Shown: positions 34,724-42,516 of the stretch, piece after piece
Numbering within the stretch: the first letter of the stretch is position 1
Layout: each line of letters starts with the position of its first letter
Assembly: GCF_019967995.1 (NCBI RefSeq)
Contig: NZ_CP065377.1
Coordinates: 2,294,001 to 2,358,000 of the forward strand
Origin: Faecalibacterium prausnitzii
GTDB taxonomy: Bacteria > Bacillota > Clostridia > Oscillospirales > Ruminococcaceae
Reading direction: 5' to 3'
Length of the DNA stretch: 64,000 nt
Position numbers and translations under genes: made by a program
The notes under the pieces: generated by a model
Told to the model about the DNA's origin: nothing
Seen by the model: only the letters and a program-made list of their open reading frames with translations
Databases searched by the model: none

Positions 34724-35201
34724 CAAGATCGGACAAGAGACTGCCCAAAAGTATGGGGACATCATAGAGATGGAACGCCCCCAGACCGAAGAATCCCTTC
34801 GCAAGCATCCCCGCATGACCTTGCAGAACCGGGCGAAGATCTTCTCTCCCTTTGCAGCACTGCGGGGTTATGATGAGCAGCTTGCCGCAGAAAAGCAGCG
34901 CACCGAGCGCGTGACCAAGCGCATTCTGACCGAGGAAGAAATGTCGGCTTTGTCCGATCGGCTGATGCAGGTCACCAAGGGCATGACCATCACGGTGCGG
35001 TACTTCAAGGAAGACACCGCCCACCCGGAGGTTCCAGCAGTGGGTAACTACATCACACTGACCGGAAAAGCAGACCGCATCGACCCGGTGTTCCGCACCT
35101 TGCAAGTGGGCGACACCGTGGTGCCCTTTGAGGATTTGGTGGAGGTCAGCGGGGAGAGCATCATGGAGATTGACCAATATCTCGGCATTACAGAGGATTA
35201 A
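34704..35201 (+). CDS. YolD-like protein
   Basis: A 165-aa protein. The core DLVEVSG-type ending (VGDTVVPFEDLVEVSGESIM) and the NRAKIFSPFAALRGYDEQLA segment match the YolD-like family, which accompanies UvrX/UmuC-type polymerases and may act as a UmuD-like accessory. ATG 34704 sits inside the polymerase gene, after GGGAGGTTCGG, so the two are translated together. A terminator follows. Confidence 0.82.
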   Translation: MENYKNSKIGQETAQKYGDIIEMERPQTEESLRKHPRMTLQNRAKIFSPFAALRGYDEQLAAEKQRTERVTKRILTEEEMSALSDRLMQVTKGMTITVRYFKEDTAHPEVPAVGNYITLTGKADRIDPVFRTLQVGDTVVPFEDLVEVSGESIMEIDQYLGITED

Positions 35202-35211
35202 GCACAAAAAA

Positions 35212-35245
35212 GGCCACCAGTCGGAAAAACGGCTGGTGGTCTTGC
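35212..35245 (+). terminator. Terminator of the polymerase operon
   Basis: GGCCACCAGTC pairs with GGCTGGTGGTC (wobbles allowed), 10 bp after the yolD stop. Confidence 0.75.
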
Positions 35246-35249
35246 TTAC

Positions 35250-35447
35250 TTATGATGCATCGTCGGCAGCTGCTTGACTTTGTTTCCGATTTTTTTTGCG
35301 TTCCAGTGAGAACACCATGTCTGGAGTGCGCTCAAAAAATCCTATGTCACGCCGCCAGCTTATGCCGCATTTGCAGTGGAACAGCCCAATGAACTGCTAC
35401 TTCATTTTACGTCCGCAGTTCGGACAAATTCGTTTACTGGTTCCCAT
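35250..35447 (-). pseudogene. Zinc-ribbon protein gene interrupted by an in-frame TAG
   Basis: From ATG 35447 the frame encodes MGTSKRICPNCGRKMK, then TAG (35397-35399), and continues in the same phase for 48 codons: QFIGLFHCKCGISWRRDIGF, ERTPDMVFSLERK and a basic end. CPNCG before and HCKCG after the stop form one four-Cys zinc ribbon, so this was a 65-aa protein broken by a single nonsense codon. It follows the PRQKGSKN protein gene by 6 bp. Confidence 0.65.
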
Positions 35448-35453
35448 AATAGT

Positions 35454-35789
35454 TTACTGGAGCTTGGCGATAATTTCATCGGCAGACATACCGCTGGCAA
35501 GCAGCTTTTTCAATACAGATTCTGCTTCAGCTTTCTTAGATTCTTCAGCGGCCTTTTTTTCGGCTGCAACCTTTTTTGCCTCTGCTTTAGAAAGATCCTT
35601 TGTTGCAACCTTCAACGCAGATTTTTTACTTTTCAGCTGGTCTTTCAGTGCGCTGATGTTATCAGACAGTGCAACAATCTCGGTTTCAATTTGCTCCTTG
35701 GCAGCGGTCTTTTCAGCAATAATAGCTGCATAGTCAATCTTTGCTTTCTTGGTACGCACTGCATTCTTGCTTCCTTTTTGTCTAGGCAT
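35454..35789 (-). CDS. Lysine-rich coiled-coil protein with PRQKGSKN AT-hook-like start
   Basis: A 111-aa protein. The N-terminus MPRQKGSKNAVRTKKAK is AT-hook-like. A long coiled coil follows (EKTAAKEQIETEIVALSDNI, ALKDQLKSKKSALKVATKDL, KAEAKKVAAEKKAAEESKKA), ending in a small helical module (LKKLLASGMSADEIIAKLQ) like the DNA-binding tail of H-NS-type proteins. I infer a small nucleoid-associated or silencing protein of the ICE. The start ATG follows GGAGGGACAACT. Transcribed opposite to the polymerase operon. Confidence 0.7.
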   Translation of the reverse strand: MPRQKGSKNAVRTKKAKIDYAAIIAEKTAAKEQIETEIVALSDNISALKDQLKSKKSALKVATKDLSKAEAKKVAAEKKAAEESKKAEAESVLKKLLASGMSADEIIAKLQ

Positions 35790-35869
35790 AGTTGTCCCTC
35801 CATCTAGTATTGGAATTTAGCTAATATAAGTATATTCTTTCCGTCTCGAAATGCAATACTCTCTTAAAC

Positions 35870-35908
35870 AATAAGAGCGGAGCCTTTTGCAAGGTTCCGC
35901 TCTTATTG
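35870..35908. terminator. Bidirectional stem-loop
   Basis: AATAAGAGCGGAGCC pairs with GGTTCCGCTCTTATT (one wobble), 9-nt loop. It separates the backbone from the metabolic cargo. The rest of 35909-36043 shows nothing. Confidence 0.6.
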
Positions 35909-36043
35909 CTGCTGTGATGCAGTGACAAGATGAAGGAATATTTATCTTTCAAAACCACCGATGGGCTATCGCTGTGAGGGTTTAGCAGCAATCCCATCAG
36001 ACAGGCTTTGGAAGAAGCAAATGGGGATGGGAGAAATGCACCG

Positions 36044-36241
36044 TCATAGGTTGATAGCTACCCCAAGGATCACGAACAGGATTGAAAGACAAATACAACT
36101 TACCCCATTTCTTCGCTTGGTAAAAGCGTCCAAAGAACACTTCGCATGTTGTTTTGCCCGTTCCAACTGGGATGCCCCCGCATAAGCAGAGAATCCGGCA
36201 CAAATCAAAAGCATCAAACCGATCCAGATCATCATAAGCAT
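36044..36241 (-). CDS. 65-aa two-helix membrane protein
   Basis: Encodes a small protein with two hydrophobic helices (WIGLMLLICAGFSAYAGAS and SCICLSILFVILGVAINL) and a basic loop between them. It starts 17 bp after the HAD gene stop, with TGGAGA just before ATG 36241 (ATG 36235 is equally possible). No family recognised. It probably is co-transcribed with the HAD gene. Confidence 0.5.
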   Translation of the reverse strand: MLMMIWIGLMLLICAGFSAYAGASQLERAKQHAKCSLDAFTKRRNGVSCICLSILFVILGVAINL

Positions 36242-36257
36242 TTCTCCAATCAAAACC

Positions 36258-36866
36258 TTACCATTCCACGCCCAGAGTGCGCAGGCTCTCGGCAAGGGCA
36301 GGAACATCCATGTTGAACACGATGCCTGCCATGTTTTCGTAGAGTGCGCCCTCCACGTTGATGGGTGTATCGTCAATAAAGACGCATTCCTCCGGGCGAA
36401 GGTCAAACTTATGCAGGAAGGTGCGGTAGATCTGGGGGTCTGGCTTCAGTAGCTTGACTTCTGCGGAGATCAGGGCACCGTCCATCAGCTTGCTGGCTTC
36501 TGCCCGTGCCCAGTAGATAGGCTGACGGGTGGCAGCGTTGGAAAGTAGGTAGAGACGGTAGCCCTTTGCTTTCAGTGCCTGCAAAAGCTCCAGCATTCCC
36601 TCCACCGGCACGATGGGGTCGTCCCACTTTTCGATCAGCCCACGGGCTGCATCATGCAGATACTCCGGCAGGCGGGGCAGGATGCGCTGCTCTGCGATCT
36701 CCTCGTCGATGACACCCCGGTCCAGCATGGTCCACTCCACCGAGCGGAACACCTCGTTGCGGATCAGCTTGCGGTCCTCGCCGGTGAGGGAATAGCGGTT
36801 CATAAACAGCTCCGGGTCAAACCGAACCAGAACGTTTCCCATATCAAAAACAATATTTTTTATCAC
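36258..36866 (-). CDS. HAD-superfamily sugar-phosphatase-like hydrolase
   Basis: A 202-aa HAD hydrolase: motif I VFDMGNVLV (nucleophile Asp8; the second Asp is replaced, as in many IA-type HADs), motif II LLSNA, motif III with KPDPQIYRTF and motif IV FIDDTPINVEGA. The helical cap between motifs I and II is of the YihX type, enzymes that dephosphorylate hexose-1-phosphates. Start is GTG 36866 after AGGAAGGG. GC content is higher than in the neighbouring cargo genes, suggesting a separate origin. Confidence 0.82.
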   Translation of the reverse strand: MIKNIVFDMGNVLVRFDPELFMNRYSLTGEDRKLIRNEVFRSVEWTMLDRGVIDEEIAEQRILPRLPEYLHDAARGLIEKWDDPIVPVEGMLELLQALKAKGYRLYLLSNAATRQPIYWARAEASKLMDGALISAEVKLLKPDPQIYRTFLHKFDLRPEECVFIDDTPINVEGALYENMAGIVFNMDVPALAESLRTLGVEW

Positions 36867-36941
36867 GAATATACCCTTCCTGTTTTGCCAGTTGGTTTAT
36901 GACTGCCACCTTATTTCACAGTTCATACAACGACCTTCTAT

Positions 36942-37823
36942 TTATCTTTCAAATGTTGTATGTAATGTTATAGAGTAGCTTTCATTGGGAGCGATGCAAG
37001 CCGCTGCCGCATGTTCATTCCACTCGGAGGTGTCAGTCTCTGCAGCTGGGAGACTCTGCCACGGCTCAATGCAGATAAATCGCATAGGTTTCGTAGGTGC
37101 ACTCCAAAGTAGCGTATACGGATATTCCGAAATATCGCAGATGATTTTTCGCTCAGAATTCTTTTCATATATTCCAATCGTTTTGGAACGGAGTCCGGCG
37201 AGACAGAAACTATCATTATCAAACAGCGTATCCGTCAGTGGAATCGCCTGCGTATTTTTCCATTGATAAAAACTTTTTCCAGAGAGCAGACCATGAGGAA
37301 GACAATCCAAAATGATTGGGCTTTCCTCTTGCTCAAACCGAATCTCATAATCCGTAGTTGTGTGGTTTTCATCAAACGGAATATTAAATCCCGGATGAAA
37401 GCCAATTCCACACCGCATATTCTCGTCGCCGCAGTTTTTCACATGGACTTCATGGTGGAGCGTATGCCCGTCAAGAGTGAAAACACTTGTGAATTCAAAA
37501 TCAAACGGAAATCGCAGAGTTTTCGTTTCTTCGTCTGCTCGGAACATCAGTTGAGCAGAAATTCCGTTATTCTGCTTTAAGATATGCTCCAGATCACGAA
37601 TAAAACCATGCTGTCCACCGCTATAGTGCTTCCCGTTATGAATCAATTCACCATTGGCAAGTCGTCCAGCCCACGGAAACAATACTGGAGAATGACGATC
37701 CCAAATAGCAGGGTCAGCCTGCCAGATAAGCTCTTCACCTTTGCTATTTTTTACACTGACAACCTCTGCACCATGCGTATCAATTGTCACGGTCAGAAAT
37801 TCATTGCTGATGGTCGTTTGCAT
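36942..37823 (-). CDS. Aldose 1-epimerase family protein
   Basis: A 293-aa cytoplasmic mutarotase-like protein. Visible features are EFLTVTIDTHGAEVVSVK, SPVLFPWAGRLANGE, the catalytic-region GGQHGFIRDLEH, IGFHPGFNIPFDE and WSAPTKPMRFICIEPWQSLP. These fit the YeaD/LacX-like branch of aldose epimerases, which interconvert anomers of sugars or sugar phosphates. It follows the beta-helix lipoprotein gene by 12 bp and is probably in its operon, giving a role after carbohydrate cleavage or import. Confidence 0.85.
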   Translation of the reverse strand: MQTTISNEFLTVTIDTHGAEVVSVKNSKGEELIWQADPAIWDRHSPVLFPWAGRLANGELIHNGKHYSGGQHGFIRDLEHILKQNNGISAQLMFRADEETKTLRFPFDFEFTSVFTLDGHTLHHEVHVKNCGDENMRCGIGFHPGFNIPFDENHTTTDYEIRFEQEESPIILDCLPHGLLSGKSFYQWKNTQAIPLTDTLFDNDSFCLAGLRSKTIGIYEKNSERKIICDISEYPYTLLWSAPTKPMRFICIEPWQSLPAAETDTSEWNEHAAAACIAPNESYSITLHTTFER

Positions 37824-37835
37824 AAACTGCCTCCA

Positions 37836-39083
37836 TTATTCTGTAACAATGTCCGTATCCGATATGAGCTGCTCGTCACAAGAATTTGCGACAATGGGAC
37901 GTTCAAATCCTTCAATCGTGTTTCCGCTGATAGTACAATTGTCCAAAAGATACAGGTCTATTGCTTTTCCACCATTCACACCTTTCAGTGTGTTGTCCTT
38001 GATGGTAACATTTTTGATATGCTTCGGAGATTTATTGTTTGTGGTAATCTCCAAAACGGTCGCCTTCGGATCACTGACATCAAATGTATTGCCTTCGATG
38101 GTAAAGTCTGTTGTGCTTTCTGCACCCGTTGGGTCGATGAACGAACCATAGGTATCAGCCAAAATTCCGTAGCGGTCGATCTGCTCCGAATCCGAAGTAA
38201 TGGTGAAGATATTGTTACGGATGGTAATGCGGTCATAGGCCATGAAATGAATGGCAGTATAAGCGGCATTATCAAATGTGCAGTCCTCAATTACGATATC
38301 AGAGCATTTCACCCCTGCCTGCTGAGAGTGTGTTCCGATGGCCGCCATATAGTGCGGCGTGTTTTCACTGCCACCAAAATAACAGTTGCGAATCGTGACA
38401 TTCGTAGAGGGAGCTTTGTTCTGCACTAGCGTATAGGGATAACCCTTTACCGTACCGGGTTCGATTTGAAGAAGCTCGCGCGTTTTGTCGCCGCTTCCAC
38501 GGAAGGACTGGCCTTCAAAACGGCAGTTTTCAATCAGAACATTGTCCGAGCCAGCAACCTGAATCACGTGTCCGTTGTAGCAATCCCGGAAAGTAATATT
38601 GCGGATCGTGATATTGCTTCCGTAACCGATGCCAAGAGCGTTGATGGACTCCGCATTGGGAAGATTTTTTGGCGTTCCGGATTCATCCAGCTGACCGTTC
38701 ATATCCCAGATGCCACCTTCGATGATGATATTGCTGTTGCCTTCAGCCTTGTTGTGCTTATAAGGGTGGTTGTAGGCCATCATGGGATTCTTGTCCTGAC
38801 TGCAGTTTAGCAGAATTGCATTATCGCTCAGTTTGAATGTCATATTTTCTTTGAACACGATTCGACCTGCCAGCGGATATGTTCCGTCCTGCAAAAACAG
38901 CACGCCATCATCAGGCAGTTCATCAATTGCCTTTTGAAGCACTTCGGTGACATCGGATATCGTGTTCAAATCTATTTTATACTTTTTCACAAAGTCCACT
39001 TCTTTGCTCTGGCTACATGCACTAAAAAGGATGCAGTTCAGCAACAGAAATACTAAAACAAAAAGCTTTTTCGTCTTGAGCAT
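37836..39083 (-). CDS. Right-handed parallel beta-helix lipoprotein (putative glycan-active)
   Basis: A 415-aa lipoprotein: signal peptide with lipobox LFSAC (Cys23), then a long parallel beta-helix of the pectate-lyase type. Coils repeat the pattern NITIRNITFRDC, NVLIENCRFEG, NVTIRNCYFGGS, DIVIEDCTFDNA, RITIRNNIFTIT, DFTIEGNTFDVS, NVTIKDNTLKG and NCTISGNTIEG. The N-terminal segment (LQKAIDELPDDGVLFLQDGTYPL) is the usual helix cap. Such proteins are surface glycosidases, lyases or epimerases; the substrate is unknown. Next to an aldose epimerase. Confidence 0.8.
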   Translation of the reverse strand: MLKTKKLFVLVFLLLNCILFSACSQSKEVDFVKKYKIDLNTISDVTEVLQKAIDELPDDGVLFLQDGTYPLAGRIVFKENMTFKLSDNAILLNCSQDKNPMMAYNHPYKHNKAEGNSNIIIEGGIWDMNGQLDESGTPKNLPNAESINALGIGYGSNITIRNITFRDCYNGHVIQVAGSDNVLIENCRFEGQSFRGSGDKTRELLQIEPGTVKGYPYTLVQNKAPSTNVTIRNCYFGGSENTPHYMAAIGTHSQQAGVKCSDIVIEDCTFDNAAYTAIHFMAYDRITIRNNIFTITSDSEQIDRYGILADTYGSFIDPTGAESTTDFTIEGNTFDVSDPKATVLEITTNNKSPKHIKNVTIKDNTLKGVNGGKAIDLYLLDNCTISGNTIEGFERPIVANSCDEQLISDTDIVTE

Positions 39084-39144
39084 AAAAATACCTCTCTACA
39101 AATTGGAAGCGTCTTCGTTAAAAGCAAGGCATCACGATAGGCGT

Positions 39145-39834
39145 TTATAGTTCTTCGATAAATTTTAAATGCGGAATATGCCGGAGCGTATCTATCATAC
39201 TGTCATGAGGACGATGTTCAAGGCTGCGAACGGTGACAACAAACGCAACACTGTTGATCGAATTGGTTCCGAGATAGTCCGGCTCCATCTGCAAGTTGCT
39301 CATGGTCAAACCGGCATCACGCATAAACTCGATAAACTCGCCCATATACTCACGATTTTCAAGCTCGACGTAGATGTCAATGACACTCGTATGCTTCCGT
39401 GTAAAGTAGTCCATGTTCTGCATGAGCGACAACACAATGAAAATCAGGATGCCGCCTGCAATGGCAACTTCGTAAAAACCGATGCCAATAGCCAGACCGA
39501 TGCAGGCTGCTGCCCACAAGCCGGCAGCAGTTGTGATGCCTCGAACCTGGTTGCGTCCAGTTTTCATAATCGAGCCAGCACCAATAAAGCCGATGCCCGA
39601 AAGGACCTGCGCACCCATACGAACCGGATCGCCCGTGTTCATACACTGGGAAACATATTGATTCGTCATCATCACAACGGTTGACCCCAGACAGACGAGG
39701 ATATAGGTGCGAAGTCCCGCAGGTCTGCTTTTCCGTCCGCGCTCTAAGCCCAAAACTCCGCCAATGACGATAGACAGAAAAAGTCTGAAGAAAATCGTTC
39801 CGTATGTTATTTCGCGTATTGTATGAAGATTCAT
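39145..39834 (-). CDS. MgtC/SapB-family membrane protein
   Basis: A 229-aa protein. The first 140 residues hold four to five hydrophobic helices with the MgtC signature (RLFLSIVIGGVLGLERGRKSRPAGLRTY, VLSGIGFIGAGSIMKTG, VRGITTAAGLWAAACIGLAIGIGFY). The C-terminal cytosolic domain (about 150-229) is ACT-like. MgtC proteins modulate membrane ATPase or phosphate/Mg homeostasis under stress. It lies between the beta-helix gene (61 bp downstream) and the ABC operon terminator; whether it shares a promoter with the former is not clear. Confidence 0.85.
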   Translation of the reverse strand: MNLHTIREITYGTIFFRLFLSIVIGGVLGLERGRKSRPAGLRTYILVCLGSTVVMMTNQYVSQCMNTGDPVRMGAQVLSGIGFIGAGSIMKTGRNQVRGITTAAGLWAAACIGLAIGIGFYEVAIAGGILIFIVLSLMQNMDYFTRKHTSVIDIYVELENREYMGEFIEFMRDAGLTMSNLQMEPDYLGTNSINSVAFVVTVRSLEHRPHDSMIDTLRHIPHLKFIEEL

Positions 39835-39886
39835 CAGGGTTCACCTAGCTTTTAACTATATTTTTCCCAAATTTTACATGATGGGT

Positions 39887-39933
39887 AAAAAGAAATGTGT
39901 TCTGCCTTACCTAATCATTGGCAGAACACATTC
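39887..39933 (-). terminator. Terminator of the ABC-transporter operon
   Basis: AATGTGTTCTGCC pairs with GGCAGAACACATT (13 bp), with TTTCTTTTTACCC following on the minus strand. Confidence 0.85.
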
Positions 39934-39942
39934 TTTTCAGTA

Positions 39943-40632
39943 TTACACGCTTGTGACGACTTGGAAACCAGCTTCTTTTATCTGGCTCATAAAATCGCCA
40001 CCAAAGTGCATACAGTAGACCCGATTTCTCATTTCAGGCGGAATGTACTCACATAGCCGTTTCAGAGAACAATGCGACGGACTTTCCTTCGTCAAAAATG
40101 TGCAATCGTGATAAATAACCTGAATTTTTCCCTGCTTGAACTGCTGAAGGATATCGTCTGAAAGTTCCGAAGCATCTGCACTGAAATAGATGGTTTCGTC
40201 CTCATCGCGAATCAGAAAACCGCAGCACTTCATATCAGAAGCATGCTTGACGGGAACAGCCTCCACATGCAGACCATCCTCAAAAATTTGGGTGTAATCT
40301 GTCGTGAAATCGTACATATCAGCAGGAACACCCATGAGCTTCAAGATTTCAACTACGGTATCATCTTGTGCGATGACTGTGATACGTTTTTGGAGAACGG
40401 ACAAACAGTAGGAGGCAAATGAGCCAAGGCTACCAATGTGATCTGCGTGCAGATGGGTGATGAAAACTGTGATCTTGTCACAAGTCCGAATCTCATCACG
40501 CGCCTCCATTTTCCGAAATGTGCTTTCGCCGCAGTCAATCATAAAGAGATGATTGTTTTTCACAAAGAATGCCGCATTACTGCCCAACCGAGGATAATAT
40601 GCAGCGCCAGTGCCAGTAAAATGAAGTTCCAT
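39943..40632 (-). CDS. Metallo-beta-lactamase-fold hydrolase (RNase Z/phosphodiesterase-like)
   Basis: A 229-aa enzyme with the zinc motif THLHADHIGS, an N-terminal TGTGAAYYPRLGSNAAF typical of the RNase Z/PhnP branch, a conserved DCGES strand, the VKHASDM histidine, FSADAS and a late YCMHFGGD. No long exosite arm, so it is not a tRNA-processing RNase Z; small phosphodiester cleavage (PhnP-like cyclic phosphodiesterase) is a reasonable guess. It is the last gene of the LacI-controlled ABC operon, 29 bp after the second permease gene. Confidence 0.8.
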   Translation of the reverse strand: MELHFTGTGAAYYPRLGSNAAFFVKNNHLFMIDCGESTFRKMEARDEIRTCDKITVFITHLHADHIGSLGSFASYCLSVLQKRITVIAQDDTVVEILKLMGVPADMYDFTTDYTQIFEDGLHVEAVPVKHASDMKCCGFLIRDEDETIYFSADASELSDDILQQFKQGKIQVIYHDCTFLTKESPSHCSLKRLCEYIPPEMRNRVYCMHFGGDFMSQIKEAGFQVVTSV

Positions 40633-40661
40633 TGGTTTGGAATCTCCTCTCCTCGAAATAA

Positions 40662-41534
40662 TTAGCCTTTGTTGCCGCCAGCGGTGACGCCAGAAATAAT
40701 CTTGTCCGACAGGAACGCGTAGATAACGACCGTCGGGACAAAGACGATGACAACAGACGCAAACATTCCAGCCCAGTCACCGGAGTTCATCATGGAAGTA
40801 ACGGTCTGATACAGGCCGACACCGATGGGGCGCAGATTGGATTTATTTGCGAAAATCAAAGCCATGAAGTATTCGTTCCACTTACCGATAAAGTTAAAGA
40901 TAGACACGGTAACAATAGCAGGCTGCGCCAAAGGGAACATAATTTTCCAGAAGCACTGGATCGGGCCGCAGCCGTCGATAGCGGCAGCTTCCTCGAACGA
41001 GGTGCTGATTCCCTTGAAGAAGGTCAGCAGGAAGAAAGTCGTATATGGAACAGAGCACGCCGTGTACAGGAATATCAGAGTAAAGTGAGTGCCAGACAGC
41101 TTCAGCGCACTAACGACAGAAAACAGCGGCATGACGATCATAATATTAGGGATTGCCAGACCGATGATGATAAGAGCCTGAATCAAACCAGCACCACGGA
41201 ACTTAAAACGAGACATGCAGTATGCAGCCGGTGCACAAACCACAATGATCAAAATACACGACGGAACGGTGTAAATGACAGAGTTCAGCAGGTTCAAAGC
41301 CGCTTTATTCGTAAAAAGTGCCTTAGTGTAGTTTTCAAAATGCAGTCCGCTCGCAAGCAGGCTACCCGTGAAGATTTCCTTTGTAGTAGACAGAGATGCA
41401 AGGATAATCCAGCCAATCATGCAGAAGATAAAGGCCGTCCACAAAGTGACGATGATATAGCCCGGAAGACGCGGAAGTTCTTTCTTCAACTTAAAAGGAT
41501 TCGCTTCCATTTTTTCTTTTTTTGCTTTTGCCAT
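40662..41534 (-). CDS. Carbohydrate ABC transporter permease, MalG-type
   Basis: A 290-aa permease with six transmembrane helices and the EAA loop (EEAAAIDGCGPIQCFWKIMFPLAQP, about residues 190-214), the coupling segment for the ATPase. No ATPase gene is present in the locus, so a shared MsmK-type ATPase elsewhere must energise it. It lies downstream of the MalF-type permease by 15 bp with a strong ribosome-binding site (AAGGAGGAAAACAGACA). Confidence 0.92.
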   Translation of the reverse strand: MAKAKKEKMEANPFKLKKELPRLPGYIIVTLWTAFIFCMIGWIILASLSTTKEIFTGSLLASGLHFENYTKALFTNKAALNLLNSVIYTVPSCILIIVVCAPAAYCMSRFKFRGAGLIQALIIIGLAIPNIMIVMPLFSVVSALKLSGTHFTLIFLYTACSVPYTTFFLLTFFKGISTSFEEAAAIDGCGPIQCFWKIMFPLAQPAIVTVSIFNFIGKWNEYFMALIFANKSNLRPIGVGLYQTVTSMMNSGDWAGMFASVVIVFVPTVVIYAFLSDKIISGVTAGGNKG

Positions 41535-41549
41535 TGTCTGTTTTCCTCC

Positions 41550-42443
41550 TTACAGTTCGTAGCCATCGTCTTTGATACTCTTACGAGAAATCGTAGAAAC
41601 TGCGACGACAACAATGGTCATAATGCAGGCCGCTGCTGCTGCAACACCCGTGTTCATGCTGTCTGCACTAATCTCACTGCCGAACAGGGTTTGGTAGGTA
41701 TACATCATCGGAGTATAGGTGCTTACACCGCCGAAAACCTGTGCCAAAGCGAAGAAGCCCATCGTTTTGGTAGTCCACAGCACCAGAGAAGTGCCAAGAA
41801 CGCCCTTAATCAGCGGGAGGGTGATGTGGAAGAATTTGTCAAAAATATTTGCACCCTCAATAGTGGCGGCTTCATAGTAATCGGGAGAGATTTTTTCAAT
41901 AGCTGCAATGTACATCAGCATGAAGTAGCCCACATTGCTGAATACATAAGCGATGCACATTGAGAGGAACATGTGGTCTGTACCAAGCCACTGGAAGTTC
42001 GCCATGGACTCCCAGCCAAGGGCAGTGAAAAAGGAGTGGAACAGGCCAAATTTTGCATTGTAAACATACAGCAACCACATATAACCAACGGCGACTGCTG
42101 CAATAACGTTGGGCATATAGATAATAGCACGGAAAAACTTCTGACCGCGAAGACCACTTGTCAGGATGATTGCCAGAGCGATTGCAAGCCCAAGGCAAGC
42201 AATACCGCAGTACAGCCAGATCTTACCGATATTTATGACCGATGTGATGAACAGCGGCGTATGGAACAGCTTAATGTAATTGTCCAGTCCTGCCCAAGAC
42301 CATGTTGAAACAGCGCTTGTAACGCTCTTCACGCTGAAAAAGCTCATAATAGCGGTTCGGGAGACAGGATAAATAAAAATCAAGCAGAACAGCAGCATGG
42401 CTGGTCCCATAAAATACAAGATAGACGCTTTTGTTTGTTTCAT
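41550..42443 (-). CDS. Carbohydrate ABC transporter permease, MalF-type
   Basis: A 297-aa permease with six transmembrane helices (first: SILYFMGPAMLLFCLIFIYPV) and the EAA loop YYEAATIEGANIFDKFFHITLPLIKG. ATG 42443 (MKQTKAS) is chosen because it follows AAGGGAAAATAACG; a frame open from 42467 adds eight residues without support. It partners the MalG-type permease and the solute-binding protein in a CUT1-family sugar importer, usual for di- and oligosaccharides. Confidence 0.92.
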   Translation of the reverse strand: MKQTKASILYFMGPAMLLFCLIFIYPVSRTAIMSFFSVKSVTSAVSTWSWAGLDNYIKLFHTPLFITSVINIGKIWLYCGIACLGLAIALAIILTSGLRGQKFFRAIIYMPNVIAAVAVGYMWLLYVYNAKFGLFHSFFTALGWESMANFQWLGTDHMFLSMCIAYVFSNVGYFMLMYIAAIEKISPDYYEAATIEGANIFDKFFHITLPLIKGVLGTSLVLWTTKTMGFFALAQVFGGVSTYTPMMYTYQTLFGSEISADSMNTGVAAAAACIMTIVVVAVSTISRKSIKDDGYEL

Positions 42444-42516
42444 CGTTATTTTCCCTTCATTATGCAAAAGGGCAGGAAAGCCGTAAACCTCCTACCCTTT
42501 TGTAAAAACAATTGAT

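Noticed and set aside
35397..35399. TAG decoded as an amino acid (pyrrolysine or suppressor)
   Set aside because: No pyl gene, suppressor tRNA or other in-frame TAG was seen; a simple nonsense mutation explains it better.
39943..40632. tRNA-processing RNase Z
   Set aside because: The HLHADH motif fits, but the long exosite arm is missing and the gene is inside a sugar-import operon; a small-molecule phosphodiesterase is more likely.
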